Shown here piece after piece: positions 38,642-46,110 of a stretch of DNA of 64,000 nt. The notes under the pieces were generated by a model that was not told the DNA's origin, did no database searches, and saw only the letters and a program-made list of their open reading frames with translations. This DNA comes from Ornithinibacillus bavariensis (GTDB lineage Bacteria; Bacillota; Bacilli; Bacillales; Amphibacillaceae), in NCBI RefSeq assembly GCF_018333235.1, contig NZ_BORP01000005.1, positions 186,001-250,000 on the forward strand. Direction: 5' to 3'. Each line of letters starts with the position of its first letter. The first letter of the stretch is position 1. The position numbers were made by a program, and so were the translations under genes.

Positions 38642-38694
38642 ATTATAGGACCTAAACCTTACACCATATTAATTTAAACCTTAAATAAACCTTA
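38642..38694 (-). promoter_or_regulatory. Promoter of the YxdLM-like unit with three phased direct repeats
   Basis: A consensus -10 TATAAT on the minus strand (plus positions 38642-38647) has no good -35. Upstream are three copies of AAACCTTA (plus strand) at 38654, 38676 and 38687. Their spacing is 22 and 11 bases, one face of the helix. This is the pattern of OmpR-family regulator sites at activator-dependent promoters; the regulator at 34691 is the natural candidate. Confidence 0.6.
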
Positions 38695-38750
38695 AAAAAT
38701 AACAGCAAACCGGTTGAAAATTTAACTTTTCACTTGCAAAATCAGCTTAA

Positions 38751-38792
38751 CTATCATAAAATCTAATGTACGTTAGTTAGATTTTATGATAG
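38751..38792. repeat. Perfect 16-bp inverted repeat
   Basis: CTATCATAAAATCTAA, 10-base loop TGTACGTTAG, then the exact complement TTAGATTTTATGATAG. Its centre also contains a CTAA...TTAG dyad (38763-38776) resembling the operator near 38853. It lies between two divergent units, not after a gene. It could be a TetR operator, a hairpin that insulates the two promoters, or a small mobile repeat. Confidence 0.7.
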
Positions 38793-38842
38793 TTGTTTCT
38801 TAAAGATCGTCACACTTATTATAAAAACGAAGCTTTAAAATT

Positions 38843-38873
38843 TTTACAAAATCTAACGACCATTAGTTATAAT
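38843..38873 (+). promoter_or_regulatory. Promoter of the SMR operon with embedded TetR-type operator
   Basis: TATAAT at 38868-38873 with weak -35 (TTTACA, 38843-38848). CTAACGACCATTAG (38853-38866), a near-palindrome, fills the spacer. The related CTAATGTACGTTAG lies at 38763-38776. Both fit CTAAYG-NN-TTAG-type half-sites and are likely bound by the TetR encoded at 39593. No ykkC-type guanidine riboswitch was seen. Confidence 0.55.
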
Positions 38874-38890
38874 TAAAAGGAGAGATTATC

Positions 38891-39244
38891 ATGGCATGGG
38901 TGTATTTAATTATTGGTGGAATTCTTGAAGTAGGTTGGGCGCTTGGTCTAGGCTTTTCAGAAGGGTTTACAAGAATAGAAGTCGTTATTCCGACAGTTAT
39001 ATTATTAGTCCTTAGTTGGTGGTTTTTCGCAAAAACGTTAAAAGTACTTCCCGTTTCTACGGCTTATGCAGTATTTACTGGTTTGGGTGCTTTTGGTACT
39101 GCTATAGTTGGCATGACACTTTTGGGAGATCCTGTGAGTCTAGCTAAGATTTTATTAGTTGTTCTATTAATTAGCTGTATTATCGGACTAAAATTAGTCT
39201 CAGATGAACCTAAAGAAGAGAAAAATGCAGGGGGTAATGTATAA
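38891..39244 (+). CDS. SMR-family exporter subunit (YkkC/Gdx-like)
   Basis: 117 residues, four membrane segments. The active-site Glu is in GGILEVGWALGLGFSEGFTR (Glu near position 13), and the GLGAFGTAIVG and GLKL motifs in segments 3 and 4 are of the SugE/Gdx/YkkC type. AAAAGGAGAG precedes ATG. It partners with the next gene as a heterodimeric exporter of guanidinium-like or quaternary cations. The C-terminal tail is charged and extends a little beyond the usual 105 residues. Confidence 0.85.
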   Translation: MAWVYLIIGGILEVGWALGLGFSEGFTRIEVVIPTVILLVLSWWFFAKTLKVLPVSTAYAVFTGLGAFGTAIVGMTLLGDPVSLAKILLVVLLISCIIGLKLVSDEPKEEKNAGGNV

Positions 39245-39245
39245 T

Positions 39246-39560
39246 ATGTATTGGTTATGTTTAATATTAGCTGGATTATTTGAAGTTGGAGGTATTATTA
39301 ATCTGAAGTTAACGGAAGGATTTACAAAATTAAAGCCTACCATCTTTTTTATATTATCTTTGTGTTTAAGTTTTTTCTTTCTTTCCGTCTCATTAATCGA
39401 AATACCTATTAGTATCGGTTATGGTATATGGACTGGAGTAGGTGCGTCAGGAAGTGTTTTACTTGGGATGTTTTTGTTTAAAGAACCAAAGAATGCGAAG
39501 AAGCTTATTTTAGTTGCAGGGATCATTTTTAGTATAGTAAGCTTAAAATTGATATCCTAA
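39246..39560 (+). CDS. SMR-family exporter subunit (YkkD-like)
   Basis: 104 residues from ATG 39246 (MYWLCLILAGLFEVGG), with an AGGGGG site 11 bases upstream in the end of the first subunit. Longer readings would overlap that gene by 40 bases. Four membrane segments, active-site Glu in GLFEVGG, GYGIWTGVGASGSVLLG in segment 3. Starts 1 base after the partner stop, so translation is probably coupled. Confidence 0.83.
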   Translation: MYWLCLILAGLFEVGGIINLKLTEGFTKLKPTIFFILSLCLSFFFLSVSLIEIPISIGYGIWTGVGASGSVLLGMFLFKEPKNAKKLILVAGIIFSIVSLKLIS

Positions 39561-39592
39561 TGAACGTGAACAAAACGAGGTGAAAAGCGGAG

Positions 39593-40177
39593 TTGAAAAA
39601 GGGTGAAATAACGAAAAGAAAAATACTAGAACAAGGTTTAAAGCTGTTTTCCTCGTATGGTTACGAGGAAACAGCACTGAAAGATATAGCAGAAAATGTA
39701 AACATTAAAACCCCTTCGATTTATGCTTATTTTGAAAGTAAGCAAGATCTTTTTGAACAAATAGTAAGTTTTGTTATTGAAGATTATTTAGAGTTTATCG
39801 AACAACAATCCTATGTTGTAGAAAATTTTCCAATAGAAAAAAAATTATATCATGTTTTAGTTGAACTGAATAAATACTATTATATGAATGATAAAGGTTC
39901 TTTTCTCAAAAGGTATGGGATTTACCCTCCAGAAAATTTTAAAGAACTTATAACAGCCAAAAATAACAAAGTAGAAGAAGGAATTCGAGATCTTGTATTT
40001 TCTATCTTAAGGAGCAATAAAGAGAATGAGTTTATCGACGAAGAGACAATCGTTACTTCTTTTACTACTATATTAGACGGAATGCTTTTCCATATGATGA
40101 GTTCCCCTTATGAAGAATACGAACGTAGATTAAATATGATCTGGTCTGTATTTTGGAAGGGTATTCGTGCCTTTTGA
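39593..40177 (+). CDS. TetR-family transcriptional repressor
   Basis: 194 residues, TTG start at 39593. N-terminal helix-turn-helix (residues about 8-55): TKRKILEQGLKLFSSYGYEETALKDIAENVNIKTPSIYAYFESKQDLF, a standard TetR_N domain. The C-terminal ligand domain is not assignable. Third gene of the SMR operon, 32 bases after the second subunit. Likely represses the operon through the CTAA...TTAG sites upstream. Confidence 0.88.
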   Translation: MKKGEITKRKILEQGLKLFSSYGYEETALKDIAENVNIKTPSIYAYFESKQDLFEQIVSFVIEDYLEFIEQQSYVVENFPIEKKLYHVLVELNKYYYMNDKGSFLKRYGIYPPENFKELITAKNNKVEEGIRDLVFSILRSNKENEFIDEETIVTSFTTILDGMLFHMMSSPYEEYERRLNMIWSVFWKGIRAF

Positions 40178-40210
40178 AATAAAGATATCGCAGATGCTTT
40201 ACCCAAACAA

Positions 40211-40241
40211 AACAGCAAACCCTGATATAGGATTTGCTGTT
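40211..40241. terminator. Bidirectional intrinsic terminator
   Basis: AACAGCAAACC pairs with GGATTTGCTGTT (one bulge) followed by a long T-run on the plus strand and TTTTGTTT on the minus strand. Separates the converging TetR and VanZ-RDD genes. Confidence 0.9.
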
Positions 40242-40251
40242 TTTTATTTTT

Positions 40252-41397
40252 TTATTTTTTCCTTGGTACTAAATCCGCTACATAGTCAAAGTAAAAGTTC
40301 CGTTTTCCTCTTTTAATTAGGATGACCGCAGTATGGATAAATAGTACAGCCCACATGATGACGAGAAATCCAAATATAGCCATAGTCGTCCATACATGAT
40401 AAGGATAAAGAATTGAATTCATATCTAACTCAATACTATCAAATATATTTAGGATCCATGATGTTGCCAAAGGTAAATAGAGCGCAATAGACCTTTTCAG
40501 CAAGGACTGCCATGGAGGTGCTCCTCCATCAACATGTATCAGTTTAAAACGTAGTATATTTGTTCCAATTGTTTTTCCATCCCAAATAAGTGGAACTACA
40601 AGGAAAAGAATGAAGAAGCAAATCGTCTTATAAACAATTTCCGCGAATTCACTACTTGTAAAAAGTCCAAATGTAAGGCTCCAACTAATCTTAATTAAAA
40701 AATAATCAATAATCACAGCCAATAATTGCGACAACGGAGGAACTAATGAACTTTCCTTTAATTTATTTGCCTTAGCAATGAGTTTGTCTCGAGAGGGAAA
40801 CAAAGCAAGGATAACGGGAGCAATGATGAATCCAAATAAGGCACCAGTACTATTTAGTATAAGATCATCCACATCAAAAATACGATATGGGCAATTATAA
40901 ATTCCGTAAATACCTGTTATTTGTGTTGTTTCGAAAAATAGAGATAATGCAAACCCCAAACCAAGTGCTCTCTTCCAATATCGTCTTTGTTGGAAAAAAT
41001 ACCTTAAATAAACGCCAAGAGGCAGCAATAATATAAAATTGAATGCCGCTTGTAAAAATGCACTTTGCGTTAGTAATCTAACATAGGTGGATGGCTGTGA
41101 CCAAACAACGGAACTGCTAGTAATAATATCCCGGACAAAACTAAACGGGACAAGCGTATAATGCACCGTATCAGGTGGTTGCATCGCACAAGTATTTCGA
41201 GTTTCAGGAAGAGGCAGAAGAACTAAAAATAAAGCCGATAACATATAAAAAATAAAAGAATAAGCAACTATTGAAGCCCAAAGACTCAAATAACCATATT
41301 TTCTATAGCTATAAATCAGCCAAGGGATAAAAAGAAAAAAGCTCAATAGACAAAAAATAATAACTGCAATATTTATTGGTAAAAGATATACAGACAT
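40252..41397 (-). CDS. VanZ-RDD fusion membrane protein
   Basis: 381 residues. The N-terminal VanZ domain (about 45-200) has the family marks LFFETTQITGIYGIYNCPYRIFDVDDLILNSTGALFGF. The C-terminal RDD-type domain (about 220-370) has the VVPLIWDGKTIGTNILRFKLI motif. About eight or nine membrane segments. VanZ proteins give low teicoplanin resistance in some hosts; the function of the fusion is unknown. No operon partner. Confidence 0.8.
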   Translation of the reverse strand: MSVYLLPINIAVIIFCLLSFFLFIPWLIYSYRKYGYLSLWASIVAYSFIFYMLSALFLVLLPLPETRNTCAMQPPDTVHYTLVPFSFVRDIITSSSVVWSQPSTYVRLLTQSAFLQAAFNFILLLPLGVYLRYFFQQRRYWKRALGLGFALSLFFETTQITGIYGIYNCPYRIFDVDDLILNSTGALFGFIIAPVILALFPSRDKLIAKANKLKESSLVPPLSQLLAVIIDYFLIKISWSLTFGLFTSSEFAEIVYKTICFFILFLVVPLIWDGKTIGTNILRFKLIHVDGGAPPWQSLLKRSIALYLPLATSWILNIFDSIELDMNSILYPYHVWTTMAIFGFLVIMWAVLFIHTAVILIKRGKRNFYFDYVADLVPRKK

Positions 41398-41543
41398 TTT
41401 GCACCTCGATAGTAGAAAGATAATCAGTAATATACATATTACCCTAATGTTTATTTTCTTACTATACCCTTTAGTAAATTTCGAAAACCATTAATCAATT
41501 CTATTCGTAGTTCCGTTTCAATGCAAGGCAAGTGAGTTGAATA

Positions 41544-41925
41544 ATGAACTATAAATCGAAAAATGGCACAAAGACAAGCAGAATATATCGCCGAAAAAAT
41601 TATTTTGATAACGAACAAAAAGCAATATCTTTCATGAATGAAATAGATAAACATTATGAAAATGATGTGTTACGAGAAAAAAAGGTATGTTGTCATTGAC
41701 GATAGTGATAGAACCGTTTAAGAACTATAGTAATCTATTTCAAACGGCAATGATGTAAATGCAAAAGGTTTAATAGATGATGGAAACTACTTTTCAGCAG
41801 GGAAACCCTATTGTTCGGAGCTGGCTTAGCCATTAATCCAGTAGCTTCTCCTTTTGGGTTCATAAATATGCCATTCCAGTTGTGATATCTCCAGCAACCG
41901 TCATATTGCAGAAGAGACATAGAAA
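41544..41925 (+). pseudogene. Degraded coding remnants, unrecognised
   Basis: An ATG ORF of 51 codons (41544-41699: N-terminus MNYKSKNGTKTSRIYRRKNY) is followed by a second stretch on the same strand. That stretch reads GLIDDGNYFSAGKP and then, after a frame change near 41810, GAGLAINPVASPFGFINMPFQL to a stop near 41883, and a strong terminator follows. The frame break and stops suggest a decayed gene whose 3' end and terminator remain. I do not recognise the family. Confidence 0.35.
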
Positions 41926-41927
41926 AA

Positions 41928-41956
41928 GGCTGCTCATATATAGGAGCAGTCTTTTT
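41928..41956. terminator. Intrinsic terminator
   Basis: GGCTGCTC pairs with GAGCAGTC around a 7-8 base AT loop, followed by TTTTT on the plus strand; the minus strand also has TTTTT. It probably belonged to the degraded gene to its left. Confidence 0.75.
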
Positions 41957-42071
41957 GTACATATATATCTTTGGTAGTTAACCATTCATCATTCGTTCTT
42001 CCCTACTATTTAGCACACCACTTTTTTAACCCAAAAGGCCCTCTATCCAATTTCTAATGCTCTTAGTGAAT

Positions 42072-42143
42072 TACTTCCACTCAATCGTTGCAAGTGGCTT
42101 ACTTGTAATGTCATACACGACTCTGCTCAACCTCATTCACAAG
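42072..42143 (-). pseudogene. Remnant of the guaA 3' end
   Basis: About 70 bases nearly identical to the end of the intact guaA gene at 51961-52040, same orientation. Still readable as SKPLATIEWK-stop against [10 protein letters not shown]-stop in guaA, with an 8-base deletion and several changes. It marks the far boundary of DNA inserted into guaA. Around it, 41957-42362 has no other gene. Confidence 0.85.
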
Positions 42144-42362
42144 TTGTGTCGAACATTTACCGAATGCCTGCTTGAAAATGTGTGTGGTTTCTGAATCCAC
42201 CTACACTATAGGCAAACAATATCCTTAAATTTATTCCTAAGCAAAAATGGAATAAGAGAAAAGATACTTCATAACAAGCCATAACGAGCTATTTGAGAGT
42301 CTGTGGACAGATGTATTCATTTTTCGTAATCCAATTTCCGTAAACCGCTCCAAAACAAAAAA

Positions 42363-42387
42363 GCGTTCCTGCTTATTACAGAAACGC
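42363..42387 (-). terminator. Intrinsic terminator after the anti-sigma gene
   Basis: Minus strand GCGTTTCTG / CAGGAACGC (one mismatch) followed by TTTTTT, 36 bases past the stop. Confidence 0.78.
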
Positions 42388-42422
42388 ACCGATTGCGGTA
42401 TTACTTCTATCTCATTTTCAAA

Positions 42423-43097
42423 TCATTCAGCATCGTTACTTTTATCGTATAAATCTTTTAGGGATATTACATCGGTTTTATCTTTATATTGTATAGTTAG
42501 CTTATCTTCATCCGTTAGTTTCTTTTTCTTACCATTGTATAGTAATAATGTGTTTTCATCTGCAAATGTGAAGGTAGTGCCACTCCCATCTTTTAAGAGT
42601 TTTGCTGGAGTAGAAAAATCACCCCTTTTTTCATATACAAATATAGTATCTGTATATCCGTCATCTGTTTTCGCATCTGTTAATATTATATAATGATTGT
42701 CTTTTTTTGCTTTGAATGAGAGTGTAACCATCGTGTCGTAGTTCTGAATGCTTGTTTCAACATTACTGGAACTTGCAAGCCACATATTTACAAACACGAA
42801 GTAATAAGCAGTTACCAGAATAAGAAAAATTGATAGTAGTGATGCTACAATAATTAAAGTCCTTTTTCTATTTTTGGAGCGTACTTTTTTGAAGTAATCA
42901 ATGTTCCTTTTCTCTTTCTTTCTTTCATCTTCATCGTCCAAAAGTAAATCCTCTTTCATTTTGTTTAAATAACTTCGACATTCTTCACATTGATTTATGT
43001 GTTTTTCTATTTGTTTGTTTGTTTCTTCACTTGTTAATTTATCAATATAAGCGGGAGCTAAATCCTTAAATACGCTATGTTCCATAACCTTACTCAC
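42423..43097 (-). CDS. Zinc-finger anti-sigma factor
   Basis: 224 residues. N-terminal anti-sigma zinc finger with His33-x3-Cys37-x2-Cys40 (KHINQCEECRSYL), one membrane segment (about 74-102), and an extracytoplasmic C-terminal domain of about 120 residues of unknown fold. It should hold the ECF sigma factor at the membrane until a signal releases it. Overlaps the sigma gene by 8 bases. It lies in the outer inserted layer downstream of guaA. Confidence 0.85.
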   Translation of the reverse strand: MSKVMEHSVFKDLAPAYIDKLTSEETNKQIEKHINQCEECRSYLNKMKEDLLLDDEDERKKEKRNIDYFKKVRSKNRKRTLIIVASLLSIFLILVTAYYFVFVNMWLASSSNVETSIQNYDTMVTLSFKAKKDNHYIILTDAKTDDGYTDTIFVYEKRGDFSTPAKLLKDGSGTTFTFADENTLLLYNGKKKKLTDEDKLTIQYKDKTDVISLKDLYDKSNDAE

Positions 43098-43572
43098 CCT
43101 TTCCTAGTTCTAGTTTTGCTCTATAAAAAGTTACCCTTGCCCAGTTTTCTGACCTCCCAAAAATTGAACCAATTTCCTTGAACGATAAGTCACCCAACAA
43201 TCTTAAATAAAGTATTTCCCGTTTATTTCCACTGAGTTGATGAGCCTTTTTAAAAAACATAACTTTATCTTCATTTTTTATATAATCATCCTCTAAGTCA
43301 TAAGATGTTGGATATTCATTTTTTAATGAATCTTTCAATTGCTGTTTCTTACTTTTTTGATTCAATTCTTGTAGCCAAACGTTTTTAGCGATTGAACAAA
43401 GCCACGTAGAAAACTTGGCTTTACCATTATTATGAAAGTTATTAATGGATTTAATAGCTTGATAAAATGTCTCTTGGGTCAATTCCTCTGCTAAATCAAG
43501 ATTGTTTGTTAAAGTTAACAAGTATTTAAAAATAAATTCGCCATATTCTTGATATATATTGTCCTTATCCAC
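43090..43572 (-). CDS. ECF-type RNA polymerase sigma factor
   Basis: 160 residues, GTG start with GGGAGGGAGA upstream. Region 2 (about 10-75) contains LAEELTQETFYQAIKSINNF and WLCSIAKNVW for -10 recognition. Region 4 (about 105-155) has LSFKEIGSIFGRSENWARVTFYRAKLEL for -35 binding. There is no region 1 or 3, as in group 4 factors. Paired with the anti-sigma factor by overlap. Likely autoregulated (see 43609-43636). Confidence 0.9.
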   Translation of the reverse strand: MDKDNIYQEYGEFIFKYLLTLTNNLDLAEELTQETFYQAIKSINNFHNNGKAKFSTWLCSIAKNVWLQELNQKSKKQQLKDSLKNEYPTSYDLEDDYIKNEDKVMFFKKAHQLSGNKREILYLRLLGDLSFKEIGSIFGRSENWARVTFYRAKLELGKGE

Positions 43573-43608
43573 TGTCTCCCTCCCTTTTCCGTTTGACTAT
43601 TCACCTAT

Positions 43609-43636
43609 GTATCACAAAATTATTGATTTTGTTACA
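43609..43636 (-). promoter_or_regulatory. Candidate ECF-type promoter of the sigma gene
   Basis: Minus strand TGTAAC (plus 43631-43636) and TGATAC (43609-43614) with a 16-base spacer. The AAC-containing -35 is typical of ECF-dependent, self-regulated promoters. The match is by eye only. Confidence 0.4.
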
Positions 43637-43678
43637 ACATTTTTAAATTTTCTTCATGTAAAAATTTTGAATTAAAAA

Positions 43679-43705
43679 ATCTGCATCTTTATAACAGATG
43701 CAGAT
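43679..43705 (-). terminator. Intrinsic terminator after the integrase remnant
   Basis: ATCTGCATCT / AGATGCAGAT, perfect 10-bp stem and 7-base loop, followed by TTTTTTAA on the minus strand. Confidence 0.82.
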
Positions 43706-43762
43706 ATCCACTTATTCAAGTAAATGCTAGTTTGTTGATCAAAATCAACAATAACTTCTATT

Positions 43763-44038
43763 CTATATTTTATCATAAATACATTTAGCCTTCTTCAATA
43801 TTCCTACCATACAGTTTACAATGACCCGCTTTTCTTCCGCTAATTGTTGCAGATGTTGGATATACCTTTTGATATGGATTGCTTTTATATCTTCTACTTC
43901 CTCAATAGAAAATTCTGTTTGCATAAATTCATTCCATCGTTTAAGTCACCAGGAACAAATTAAAATATACTTCGGCTTCCTTTCTTTAATTTGTTGATTT
44001 AGTTTAAAATCATCTACTAAATCGGTAATTTTAATCAT
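43763..44038 (-). pseudogene. Broken tyrosine integrase, N-terminal fragment
   Basis: An AAAGGAGGG site precedes ATG 44038. The frame reads MIKITDLVDDFKLNQQIKER and on to CSW, then TGA (43946-43948), then LKRWNEFMQTEFSIEEVEDI and onward through HIKRYIQHLQQLAEEKR to TAG at 43763. The pattern is that of the SAM-like core-binding domain of phage-type integrases. The catalytic domain is missing, and the internal TGA probably arose from CGA (Arg). It is the relic of an earlier element at this site. Confidence 0.6.
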
Positions 44039-44199
44039 AAAAAAAGACCCTCCTTTTACCACAAATAATGTGAATAAAAGAGAGTCTCATTTTGAAATAC
44101 AATTGTTGCAGGTGAATAACTATTCTACCCACACACAAAACATTTAAACCATTGATATAACTGCTTTTTCAGCACTTTTAATCATTCGAATTTAATTGT

Positions 44200-44212
44200 C
44201 TTACTCCCACTC
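44200..44212. other. Distal attachment site core (attL/attR of the IME)
   Basis: cttactcccactc, one mismatch to the guaA end (cttattcccactc, 51957-51969). On the minus strand it reads GAGTGGGAGTAAG, matching the guaA codons for Glu-Trp-Glu-stop. Confidence 0.75.
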
Positions 44213-44275
44213 TATAATAACTTATACTCTTACAAAGCCTGTTATGAGTGGTTTTTATTAATACAATCATTATGT

Positions 44276-44295
44276 TGGTGGGGAAAATGGTGGGC
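44276..44295 (+). repeat. Paired integrase arm-site candidates, left end
   Basis: TGGTGGGG (44276-44283) and TGGTGGGC (44288-44295), 12 bases apart, in the same orientation and with the same 12-base period as the pair at 51849-51868 near the other end. Confidence 0.6.
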
Positions 44296-44322
44296 ATTCA
44301 TTTATTATCTATCACTCGAAAA

Positions 44323-44625
44323 CTAATGAATATAAGATATACTTTTCACTATATTTGTTATTCTGATAGTACAATTTCCAAATTCCCCTAATGGCTCTAA
44401 CGTAAAAATGGCAGGTTTTCCGACTACTATAGAAAATTCCCCAATAATCATTAGTTCCTCGTTATCTTTACGAAATTTCTTCTCTCCACTGTCTGCTTGT
44501 GGGAATCTAATCAACGTTCTCTTATCCTTGCTAATCCTTACTTGATATATGCTATTCGATTCTGTTATAAAGCTATATAGACCTTCTGCCTTAGAAAAGG
44601 AATCTATTCGATGAATCAACGACAT
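44323..44625 (-). CDS. Hypothetical protein of the IME (100 residues)
   Basis: Start ATG 44625 (MSLIHRIDSFSKAEG) has AAGGAAGGA at about 6 bases; an upstream in-frame start lies too close to the integrase stop. Predicted soluble, beta-rich (SIYQVRISKDKRTLIRF, FTLEPLGEFGNCTIRIT), with no membrane segment or known motif. It is 25 bases after the integrase and is the last gene before the distal att site. Unknown function. Confidence 0.55.
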   Translation of the reverse strand: MSLIHRIDSFSKAEGLYSFITESNSIYQVRISKDKRTLIRFPQADSGEKKFRKDNEELMIIGEFSIVVGKPAIFTLEPLGEFGNCTIRITNIVKSISYIH

Positions 44626-44650
44626 ATATATCCTTCCTTTCCCCACATAG

Positions 44651-45892
44651 CTACTTCTTTAGTGATTGATTTCCATTAAAAGCTATTTTTGTTTTTGTTG
44701 CTGTTTCTATTTTTATATTTCCTCCCATTTCATCAGCAATTACTGTATCAGCACCTTGCCACATATGTGAATAATGTTTTAATGTGATTTCAGGACTAGA
44801 ATGTCCCATACGTTGCGATAGTACAAGTACAGATACATTAAATTCGTTAATTAAGTAAGAAGCATGTGAGTGTCTCAATCCTTTAGCTTGAATTTCTTTT
44901 ACACTTGCTAACTTTGCGTATCTTTTAATAATCCTTGAGATAGTTGATTTCAACATAGGTAGTCCATCATAACTAAAAATAAAATCATTTTCGTTTCCCA
45001 TACCTATTTCAGATTGCCTTTTTTTCCACTCTATAAGAATTTTCACGGTATCATTATCAAGGGCAATTGTTCTTTTTCCATCTTCCGTCTTAGTATAATA
45101 ATTTCGTTTCCAGTCGCTTTTATTTTTTAAAACAATCATATGATGAACTCTTAAACGCTTTTTTTCTAAATCAACATCACTCCACCATAATGCAGTACCT
45201 TCATTCACTCTAATGCCTGTATTGTAGTAGGTCCATAGCATTACAAAGTTCAAATGTTCATAAAAATCACCGATATATATTTGATTTATCACTTTTTCAA
45301 ATTCTTGTTTCGTCCAATATGGTACAATTGCCTTTCCTTTAGGAATTGCCTTAACTTTTTTCGAAATATTGTATTCTAAATATTGCATTTCTACAGCTTT
45401 ATCCAAACTTTTGCGGAACGTTCCAAAAACTAGACTAGCATATGATTGAGAATATCCAGCCCCACCATTTTCTTTACTAGATAATAACCACGTACGAAAA
45501 TTTTGTACATCTTCAACGGAAAGAGAGCGAAGGGGGATAGACCCAAACCTATCCCTAATTCTTTCTAAAATCCTTTTCCTAACAGAGAAGGTACTTTCTT
45601 CAACGTCTGTTTGATAGTAAGGTATATACACTTTATTCATAAATTGTTCGTAGGTCATTTTATAATTAGCGTAGCTATTGACTTTATGATATTCTCTTTT
45701 TAAACGTGTTAATTCTTTGTTAGCTTCAGATGCGGAAGAAAAAGGCTTGCCATTAATGTCTTTTCTTCCCTTTTTTCTTATTCGTTTCCCTGTAATTCTA
45801 TCAATACCAAATTCTGTTTGATAAAAATAATTACCATTGGTATCAACATAAACTCCAGGATATTTTGTTTTTTGTTGCGTTTTAGGCTTCAT
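44651..45892 (-). CDS. int: Tyrosine recombinase/integrase of the IME
   Basis: 413 residues. The N-terminal AP2-like arm-binding domain (about 10-68: YPGVYVDTNGNYFYQTEFG) is followed by the SAM-like core-binding domain (about 85-180) and the catalytic domain (about 190-390). Catalytic Arg in NTGIRVNEGTAL, the KGLRHSHAS box (Lys where His is often found, second Arg present), GHSSPEITLKHYSHM with nucleophile Tyr. The gene lies at the distal end near att, as in Tn916-like elements. It overlaps the DUF3173 gene by 11 bases. Confidence 0.92.
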   Translation of the reverse strand: MKPKTQQKTKYPGVYVDTNGNYFYQTEFGIDRITGKRIRKKGRKDINGKPFSSASEANKELTRLKREYHKVNSYANYKMTYEQFMNKVYIPYYQTDVEESTFSVRKRILERIRDRFGSIPLRSLSVEDVQNFRTWLLSSKENGGAGYSQSYASLVFGTFRKSLDKAVEMQYLEYNISKKVKAIPKGKAIVPYWTKQEFEKVINQIYIGDFYEHLNFVMLWTYYNTGIRVNEGTALWWSDVDLEKKRLRVHHMIVLKNKSDWKRNYYTKTEDGKRTIALDNDTVKILIEWKKRQSEIGMGNENDFIFSYDGLPMLKSTISRIIKRYAKLASVKEIQAKGLRHSHASYLINEFNVSVLVLSQRMGHSSPEITLKHYSHMWQGADTVIADEMGGNIKIETATKTKIAFNGNQSLKK

Positions 45893-46094
45893 TATCTTGT
45901 CTCTCTTCCGATACTAACGACACTCCTAGAATATTTTCAACAACATGCCTTGGAACTCTTCCCAATCTCTTATTGTTATAATAAGGACAACCTTCTTGCA
46001 CCATAATTGCTTTTGCTTGCCTTATTAGTGAAATAGCTTGATATTTCTTATATCCTATCTCGATTAAATCATCTTTACATATTGTCGTACCCAT
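45882..46094 (-). CDS. DUF3173 protein, probable excision/recombination partner
   Basis: 70 residues: KDDLIEIGYKKYQAISLIRQAKAIMVQEGCPYYNNKRLGRVPRHVVENILG, the DUF3173 pattern with a helix-turn-helix-like fold. Such genes sit directly upstream of integrases in Firmicute mobile elements; a directionality-factor role is inferred from place and size. Start ATG 46094 after GGAAAGGAG. It overlaps the integrase by 11 bases. Confidence 0.75.
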   Translation of the reverse strand: MGTTICKDDLIEIGYKKYQAISLIRQAKAIMVQEGCPYYNNKRLGRVPRHVVENILGVSLVSEERQDNEA

Positions 46095-46110
46095 TATAAT
46101 CTCCTTTCCA

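Noticed and set aside
38795-38890. Guanidine (ykkC-type) riboswitch before the SMR genes
   Set aside because: No matching conserved stems or ACGA-type motifs; an operator-bearing promoter with a TATAAT ends 17 bases before the gene.
41735-41962. 75-codon minus-strand ORF
   Set aside because: It runs through the terminator hairpin, has no ribosome site and opposes the coding-like pieces on the plus strand.
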